Shown here: in pieces, positions 22,387-26,434 of the stretch
Layout: the number at the start of each line of letters is the position of its first letter
How positions within the stretch are numbered: the first letter of the stretch is position 1
Source of the DNA: an uncultured Clostridia bacterium
GTDB lineage: Bacteria; Bacillota; Clostridia; Christensenellales; Borkfalkiaceae
Assembly: GCA_944369635.1 (NCBI GenBank)
Contig: CALVXL010000043.1
Coordinates: 1-26,434 of the forward strand
Length of the DNA stretch: 26,434 bases
Direction: 5' to 3'
Program-made: the position numbers and the translations under genes
The notes under the pieces: generated by a model
The model's database searches: none
What the model was told of the DNA's origin: nothing
What the model saw: only the letters and a program-made list of their open reading frames with translations

Positions 22387-23792
22387 TCCGACCTCCCGTA
22401 ATTTTCTTTTTCGCATTCTTGCGCCGAATGCTTTAATTGTTTCATTTCATACATGATCAGGAAAAAGGACAGCACGAACGCCAGCGCGTCCGCGACGGGC
22501 CCCGACCAAAGTACGCCCGTCACCCCCATATAAATCGGCAAAATTATCGCTACGGGCACGAGAAAAACGATTTGCCGCGAAAGCGTTACAATCGCCGATT
22601 TGACGGGTTTTCCGATCGCCTGCAAATAGATCGCCGCCACCGTCTGGAATCCGTTCAGAGGACAAAGCATCAAAAAGATACGGAAACATTTGACGGCAAA
22701 TTCATTATACAGCCCTTCTTCCGATCCGAAAAGGTAGACGATGGCCATCGGCGCGAACTGAAAGATAAAAAAACAAATGACCGCAACGGTTTCCGCCGCG
22801 GCGATCGCGATCAGAAACGCCTTTTTCACGCGCGCAAAATTTTTACTGCCGTAATTGAACCCGATCACGGGCTGCGCCCCGATGGCGATGCCGACGAGAA
22901 CGGAAAGCATGATCTGATTGACTTTCATGACGATTCCCATCGCCGTCAAAGGGATTTCCGAACCGTATACGGACGTCGCGCCGTAATTTTTCAACAGGTT
23001 ATTGAACAGCACCATGACGATCGTTATGGCAATCTGCGTAATGAAACTGCTGACGCCCAGACTGTGAATGTTCCCGCAGATTCTCCCGCTCAGACGAAAC
23101 GCCGATTTGTTGAGCTGAATCGTTTTAAAACGGGGAATATAGACGACGGATACGATAAACGACGCAACCTGCCCCATTACGGTGGCAATGGCGGCGCCGC
23201 GCACCCCCATGCCGAACACAAAGATGAAGATCGGATCGAACACGGTATTGATCGCCGCGCCGAGCAACATGGAAAACATGGCGAATTTCGGGCTCCCGTC
23301 CACGCGGATCATGGCGTTGAGCGCAGTGGAAATCATCGTAAACGGCAGACCTATGGCTATAACGTACCCGTATTCCCGCGCATAATCGCGCAAGGCGTCC
23401 GTCGCCCCGAACAGCGTAAGGATCGGATCCATGAACGCCAGAAAGACGACCAGAATCAAAACCCCCGCGATCACCACCATCACGATGGAATTTGCCAAAC
23501 CTTTTTTCACGCTTTCCGCATCGCCTTTTCCGAGCTTCAGACTCAGGAACGCGGCGCCGCCGTCACCGATGAGAACGGCCAGCGCCAGCGCGATGATCGT
23601 GATGGGAAAGACGATGTTCGTCGCCCCGTTGCCGAGATACCCCACGCCCCATCCGATAAATATCTGGTCGACGATGTTGTAAAGCGCATTCACTACCAGC
23701 GAAATGACGCAGGGAACGGCAAACTTCACGATCAGTCTGCCGATCGGCTCCGTAGCAAAAATACTTTGCTTTTCTTCGGAATTTTCTTTCAT
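22383..23792 (-). CDS. MATE family multidrug exporter
   Basis: The 469-aa membrane protein has about 12 hydrophobic helices in two related halves, as in MATE cation-coupled drug exporters of the MepA type. Family marks are IGRLIVKFAVPCVISLVVNALYN at the start, DQIFIGWGVGYLG in helix 1-2, GDGGAAFLSLKLGKGD, the mid-protein LPFTMISTALNAMIRVDGSP and, in the second half, IGAQPVIGFNYGSKNFARVKKAF. The length is normal. AAGGAG precedes the ATG. An operator-like repeat shared with the marR promoter lies 21 bp upstream, so MarR probably controls it. It is coupled with the cytidylate-kinase-like gene. The exported compound is not knowable from the sequence. Confidence 0.92.
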   Translation of the reverse strand: MKENSEEKQSIFATEPIGRLIVKFAVPCVISLVVNALYNIVDQIFIGWGVGYLGNGATNIVFPITIIALALAVLIGDGGAAFLSLKLGKGDAESVKKGLANSIVMVVIAGVLILVVFLAFMDPILTLFGATDALRDYAREYGYVIAIGLPFTMISTALNAMIRVDGSPKFAMFSMLLGAAINTVFDPIFIFVFGMGVRGAAIATVMGQVASFIVSVVYIPRFKTIQLNKSAFRLSGRICGNIHSLGVSSFITQIAITIVMVLFNNLLKNYGATSVYGSEIPLTAMGIVMKVNQIMLSVLVGIAIGAQPVIGFNYGSKNFARVKKAFLIAIAAAETVAVICFFIFQFAPMAIVYLFGSEEGLYNEFAVKCFRIFLMLCPLNGFQTVAAIYLQAIGKPVKSAIVTLSRQIVFLVPVAIILPIYMGVTGVLWSGPVADALAFVLSFFLIMYEMKQLKHSAQECEKENYGRSE

Positions 23793-23812
23793 TTTATACT
23801 TCTCCTTATTTT

Positions 23813-23829
23813 AAGTAACCTGTTACGTA
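23813..23829 (-). promoter_or_regulatory. MarR operator before the MATE gene
   Basis: AAGTAACCTGTTACGTA (plus-strand reading) contains the perfect palindrome GTAACCTGTTAC and matches the site at the marR promoter at 14 of 17 positions. It sits just upstream of the MATE ribosome site. I see no convincing -35/-10 pair here. Confidence 0.65.
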
Positions 23830-23834
23830 TTTGA

Positions 23835-23880
23835 GCAAAAAAGAAGGCAGCAGACGCAAAAACCTGAAAGCGCGCTGCCC
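23835..23880 (-). terminator. Terminator/attenuator hairpin between marR and the MATE gene
   Basis: On the minus strand, GGCAGC (23874-23879) pairs with GCTGCC (23846-23851), followed by TTCTTTTTTG. It lies about 26 bp after the marR stop and before the MATE operator, so it may end or limit marR transcripts. Confidence 0.55.
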
Positions 23881-23905
23881 GATTTTATTCTTTTGTGTGA
23901 AAAAT

Positions 23906-24346
23906 TCAATCTTGTTCGATGTTTTTCAATATCATGCCCGTCATTTTAAGATAGCTTTCCTTTTCCTCTTCCGAAAAATCTTTGCACAGCTCGGAAAAAA
24001 CCTCCTCGTCCTGCGCGAGGATGGTGTTATGTATCCCGCGGGATTTTTCGGTACTGGAAATCTTTTTGTAACGGCGGTCTTTCGTGCCGGGAAGACACAT
24101 GACAAAACCTTTGCGTTCGAGTTTCTGGATGAGCTTTGTCATGGCGGGATGCGTAACATGCTCTATTTTCTCCAGATCGTTCTGGTGGATTTCCGTCTCC
24201 CCCGCCGCCTCCAGACGGCTGATCGAGCCGAGAACCCTGAGCTGTACCGAAGTCAGCCCCATGGCGGACGCTTTTTCGTCCATCTTTTTTCGGAATGCGC
24301 GGTTGATAATGGCGATCTTCAACCCGAAAGGCATTTTTACAGACAT
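23906..24346 (-). CDS. MarR family transcription regulator
   Basis: The 146-aa protein is a MarR-type winged-helix dimer, usually a repressor lifted by small aromatic or toxic ligands. Seen in sequence: the winged helix from about 33-100, with LTSVQLRVLGSISRL, the recognition helix IEHVTHPAMTKLIQKLERKGF (about 61-81) and the wing with PGTKDRRYKKISST (DRR at 90-92). N- and C-terminal helices for dimer formation flank it. The length is typical (about 145). The ATG at 24346 is chosen because AAGGAG lies 7 bp before it; in-frame ATGs further upstream lack this and one lies at the promoter edge. Operator-like sites at its own promoter and before the MATE gene suggest it controls both. Confidence 0.9.
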   Translation of the reverse strand: MSVKMPFGLKIAIINRAFRKKMDEKASAMGLTSVQLRVLGSISRLEAAGETEIHQNDLEKIEHVTHPAMTKLIQKLERKGFVMCLPGTKDRRYKKISSTEKSRGIHNTILAQDEEVFSELCKDFSEEEKESYLKMTGMILKNIEQD

Positions 24347-24370
24347 CGTTTCGCTCCTTTTCATACAAAC

Positions 24371-24387
24371 AAGTAACTTATTACCTA
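24371..24387 (-). promoter_or_regulatory. MarR operator at the marR promoter
   Basis: AAGTAACTTATTACCTA (plus-strand reading) lies directly downstream of the marR -10 box, over the expected transcription start. It matches the site before the MATE gene at 14 of 17 positions. This fits self-repression. Confidence 0.65.
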
Positions 24388-24415
24388 TTATATGTTTTTT
24401 AAGTGCGTTTGTCAA
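24387..24415 (-). promoter_or_regulatory. Consensus promoter of marR
   Basis: On the minus strand a perfect TTGACA (24410-24415) and a perfect TATAAT (24387-24392) are separated by exactly 17 bp. Such a strong promoter next to an operator suits a gene that is kept off by its own product. Confidence 0.9.
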
Positions 24416-24549
24416 CAAAAGCGCAGGCGTTTCAAAAATTTTCCGAAAGGATAAAAAGGCGCGCGGCGCACAACCTTTTTGCCGCAACAAAAAGTCAGTT
24501 TTTAAATTCGGAAAAAAGGACGTTACGGCAGAGATGTGCGGCGAATAAG

Positions 24550-24578
24550 TTGACGAAATGCAAAAATTATGTTATAAC
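24550..24578 (+). promoter_or_regulatory. Promoter of the 3-hydroxyacyl-CoA dehydrogenase gene
   Basis: TTGACG (24550-24555) and TATAAC (24573-24578) are separated by 17 bp. The -10 box ends 32 bp before the chosen ATG. The stretch between here and the divergent marR promoter (24416-24549) holds no gene that I can see; AAAAAGG at 24453 and CCTTTTT at 24474 could pair around a GC-rich loop. Confidence 0.75.
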
Positions 24579-24610
24579 AATAGAAAATTGTCATGGAGGA
24601 CAGGATCAAT

Positions 24611-25561
24611 ATGGAAATCAAAAAAGTCGTCGTCGCCGGCGGCGGCGTTCTGGGCAGTCAGATCGCGTTTCAGGCGGCGTATTGCGGCTTTGACGTGACG
24701 ATCTGGTTGCGGAGCGAAGGCAGTATCACGCGCACGCAGCCGAAACTGGATCATCTGAAAGAAGCTTACACGGAAACCGTAAAACTGATGGCTTCGCCCG
24801 AAGGTAAAACGCCTGCAAACTGGGCGCGCGGCATCGCCGATTACGAAGATTTCGACGAAAAAAAATGCCTTGCTAAAGTAGAAAACGCCTATAAGAGCAT
24901 CAAACTCGAACTCGATTTGCAAAAAGCGGTGAAAGACGCCGACTTAGTGATCGAATCGATGGCTGAAAACGTCGATGAAAAAATCGCTTTCTATAAAAAA
25001 ATGGCGCCCTTTTTGCCCGAAAAAACCGTTATCGTAACCAATTCTTCCACGTTGTTGCCTTCTAAATTCGCCAAATCGACGGGAAGAAAAGAAAAATATC
25101 TTGCTCTGCATTTTGCAAACACGATCTGGAAAAACAACACGGCGGAAATCATGGCGCAAGCGGATACCGATAAAAAATATTTTGACCTTATCTGCGATTT
25201 TGCAAAAAATATCCGCATGATACCGCTGCCCGTCCGCAAGGAAAAATCGGGATACTTGCTCAATTCCATGTTGGTGCCCCTGTTGTTTTCGGCAATGGAT
25301 TTGTACGTCAACGGCGTTTCCGATCCCGAAAGCATAGACAAGGCCTGGACCTTAGGCACCGGCGCACCGAAAGGACCTTTCCGCATTCTCGATACCGTAG
25401 GCCTTACCACCGCTTACAACATCGTTCAAATGTATGTTAAGATCCCCTCTTTCCTTGCCCCTTACAACTTTAAAGGCATGGCGAAAATGCTGAAAAAATA
25501 CATCGACGAAGGCAAGCTCGGCATGTCCTCGGGCGAAGGTTTTTATAAGTATCAAAAATAA
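24611..25561 (+). CDS. 3-hydroxyacyl-CoA dehydrogenase family protein
   Basis: The 316-aa cytoplasmic enzyme should oxidise or reduce a 3-hydroxyacyl-CoA (or related hydroxy acid) with NAD. The Rossmann start is KKVVVAGGGVLGSQIAF (glycines 10-12 and 15). DADLVIESMAENVDEK (109-124) is the usual acidic strand. TNSSTLLPS (143-151) and LHFANT with His167 supply the catalytic Ser/His region, though the usual HFxNP Pro is Thr here. The C-terminal domain has GTGAPKGPFRILDTVGL (249-265) and ends GMSSGEGFYKY. The length is slightly above the usual 280-290 because of a longer segment at 40-100. The ATG at 24611 is preceded by GGAGGA (24595-24600); an upstream ATG at 24593 lies within that site. It stands alone between its promoter and terminator. 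Confidence 0.85.
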   Translation: MEIKKVVVAGGGVLGSQIAFQAAYCGFDVTIWLRSEGSITRTQPKLDHLKEAYTETVKLMASPEGKTPANWARGIADYEDFDEKKCLAKVENAYKSIKLELDLQKAVKDADLVIESMAENVDEKIAFYKKMAPFLPEKTVIVTNSSTLLPSKFAKSTGRKEKYLALHFANTIWKNNTAEIMAQADTDKKYFDLICDFAKNIRMIPLPVRKEKSGYLLNSMLVPLLFSAMDLYVNGVSDPESIDKAWTLGTGAPKGPFRILDTVGLTTAYNIVQMYVKIPSFLAPYNFKGMAKMLKKYIDEGKLGMSSGEGFYKYQK

Positions 25562-25584
25562 TCGCTATATTAAGGAAAATCCTT

Positions 25585-25618
25585 CCGCCCCGCGGCAGAT
25601 TGCCGCGGGGCGGGTAAT
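25585..25618. terminator. GC-rich hairpin between convergent genes
   Basis: A perfect 13-bp inverted repeat (arm CCGCCCCGCGGCA 25585-25597, mate 25601-25613, loop GAT) lies 24 bp after the dehydrogenase stop. The T run after it is short and broken (GTAATTT). It separates two convergent genes and could serve both. Confidence 0.65.
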
Positions 25619-25654
25619 TTATTGATGTCGTTTCAAAAAATTATACTCTTAAGA

Positions 25655-26323
25655 TTATATATTTTCCTGTTTTTCTTCTTGCAACTTCGCTTCGTATTCC
25701 GCGATTTTATCTTCCTCAATCCCGCGCGTATCGCAAAATTTATCCACACCGAAAAACTGCCGCAAGTATTTATAGTTTTTATAATTCCCGTCTATGACGA
25801 TAAACTCCTTTTCGCGCAATGTTTCCCACGAATAGTCCGCATATTTTTGCAGTTCCTCAATCGTTTCGAGACTCATGGATAGATAATATTTATCGATAAA
25901 CTTTTTTTCCGTATATAAAACGAATGCGGGATATATTTTGGGCGGAAACAAATGCTTTTTGACCACAATCGTATCGTTCAGCGCACTCACATTAAATAAA
26001 TCCAAAAGGTTCGTATAGCTTATTTTCACTTCGCTGCATTTCATTTTTTTATGATTAAAAAAGAAATAATAAATTTTTACAAAACCTTTATCTGCCTTTA
26101 TAAATTTAGGATTTATTTTTTTATCCGTTAAGCTTAACACAATAAACAGAAAAATCAAGATTACAAAAAACCAAACTATTTGGTCTTTTCTCAGGCACAA
26201 CGTCATAATAAAAAGTATTGTCATCGAAATTCCCATACAAATTATTATTACGAGATATGCTTCATGCGTACTATTTTTTGCTTCCGGAAACCATTGAATT
26301 TTTTTTAATTTATCTTTCTTCAT
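25655..26323 (-). CDS. Unknown membrane protein with two transmembrane helices
   Basis: I do not recognise the family of this 222-aa protein. Residues about 21-42 (EAYLVIIICMGISMTILFIM) and 50-65 (WFFVILIFLFIVLSL) are two hydrophobic helices joined by a short charged turn. The rest (about 70-222) is a soluble Lys/Tyr/Phe-rich domain, and it ends with a charged helix (EEDKIAEYEAKLQEEKQE). This is like small proteins with a PH-like cytoplasmic domain after a membrane hairpin, but I cannot confirm that. The gene is clearly richer in A and T than its neighbours, which may mean recent gain. A GGGGG stretch serves as ribosome site. It stands alone, convergent with the dehydrogenase gene. Confidence 0.65.
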   Translation of the reverse strand: MKKDKLKKIQWFPEAKNSTHEAYLVIIICMGISMTILFIMTLCLRKDQIVWFFVILIFLFIVLSLTDKKINPKFIKADKGFVKIYYFFFNHKKMKCSEVKISYTNLLDLFNVSALNDTIVVKKHLFPPKIYPAFVLYTEKKFIDKYYLSMSLETIEELQKYADYSWETLREKEFIVIDGNYKNYKYLRQFFGVDKFCDTRGIEEDKIAEYEAKLQEEKQENI

Positions 26324-26338
26324 TTCGCCCCCACAAAG

Positions 26339-26367
26339 ATACTTTTAATTTAATCTTTTTACGTCAA
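26339..26367 (-). promoter_or_regulatory. Possible promoter of the membrane protein gene
   Basis: On the minus strand TTGACG (26362-26367) and AAGTAT (26339-26344) are separated by 17 bp. The -10 is poor, so the call rests mainly on the -35 and spacing. The -10 box ends 15 bp before the ATG. Confidence 0.4.
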
Positions 26368-26434
26368 CTAAATTTATTATTATGCTCCGTTACTACCGCG
26401 AAAACCGCCTTGAAATTTTTATAACCCATGTCTT
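26364..26434 (-). CDS. Possible 3' end of another gene cut by the window edge
   Basis: On the minus strand one frame stays open from the window edge to TGA at 26364-26366, ending with FKAVFAVVTEHNNKFS. Only about 22 codons are visible, so it cannot be identified and might be chance. Confidence 0.25.
   Translation of the reverse strand, partial: DMGYKNFKAVFAVVTEHNNKFS

Noticed and set aside
22437..23834. A 465-codon plus-strand frame opposite the MATE gene
   Set aside because: Its Asp/Arg/His-rich translation is the complement of hydrophobic MATE codons; no domain or ribosome site.
1..26434. CRISPR arrays, rRNA genes and insertion sequences
   Set aside because: No regularly spaced repeats, rRNA-like sequence or transposase was seen anywhere in the window.

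Overview
The window looks like a low-to-mid GC Gram-positive, probably an uncultured gut Clostridia-type bacterium. The evidence is strong AGGAGG ribosome sites, near-consensus sigma-A promoters (TTGACA-17-TATAAT before marR), Gram-positive lipoprotein signals, and a set of secreted glycan-handling proteins with X2-like, F5/8-type C and GLUG modules. No species can be named from the sequence alone.

Region 1 (1-2928) is the end of an integrated mobile element. It holds a sigma-70-like helix-turn-helix protein gene (38-733), a 740-bp gene-free stretch rich in short repeats and hairpins, and a tyrosine integrase gene (1475-2755). The integrase points at the 3' end of a tRNA-Gln(CUG) gene (2929-3003, minus strand), the usual place for such elements to insert. 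The other element end lies outside the window to the left.

Region 2 (3004-3790) is chromosomal. It has the tRNA promoter, a DJ-1/PfpI family gene with its own promoter, and a strong bidirectional terminator.

Region 3 (3898-21478, all minus strand, about 17.6 kb) is a glycan-use locus that reads like one long operon. In transcription order it encodes a BNR sialidase-like protein without a signal peptide; an N-acetylneuraminate lyase-family aldolase; an ABC sugar-binding lipoprotein with no permease genes nearby; a 973-aa lipoprotein built from a large tandem duplication; a 40-aa peptide missed by ordinary gene calling; a 1236-aa secreted protein with X2-like and jelly-roll modules; a GH125 exo-alpha-1,6-mannosidase; a secreted GH130 enzyme with two F5/8-type C domains; and an FN3/GLUG lipoprotein. 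Short gaps and ATGA stop/start overlaps tie many of these together. Sialic acid plus mannose handling suggests use of sialylated, mannose-containing glycans such as host N-glycans. This is an inference from families and order.

Region 4 (21541-24415) has two terminator-like hairpins, a cytidylate-kinase-like gene coupled by ATGA overlap to a MATE exporter gene, and a divergently placed regulator set: a MarR gene with a consensus promoter. Nearly the same 17-bp operator-like sequence occurs before marR and before the MATE gene, so MarR probably controls itself and the exporter.

Region 5 (24550-26434) has a 3-hydroxyacyl-CoA dehydrogenase gene with its own promoter and a GC-rich terminator, then an AT-rich gene for an unknown two-helix membrane protein, and possibly the tail of one more gene at the right edge.
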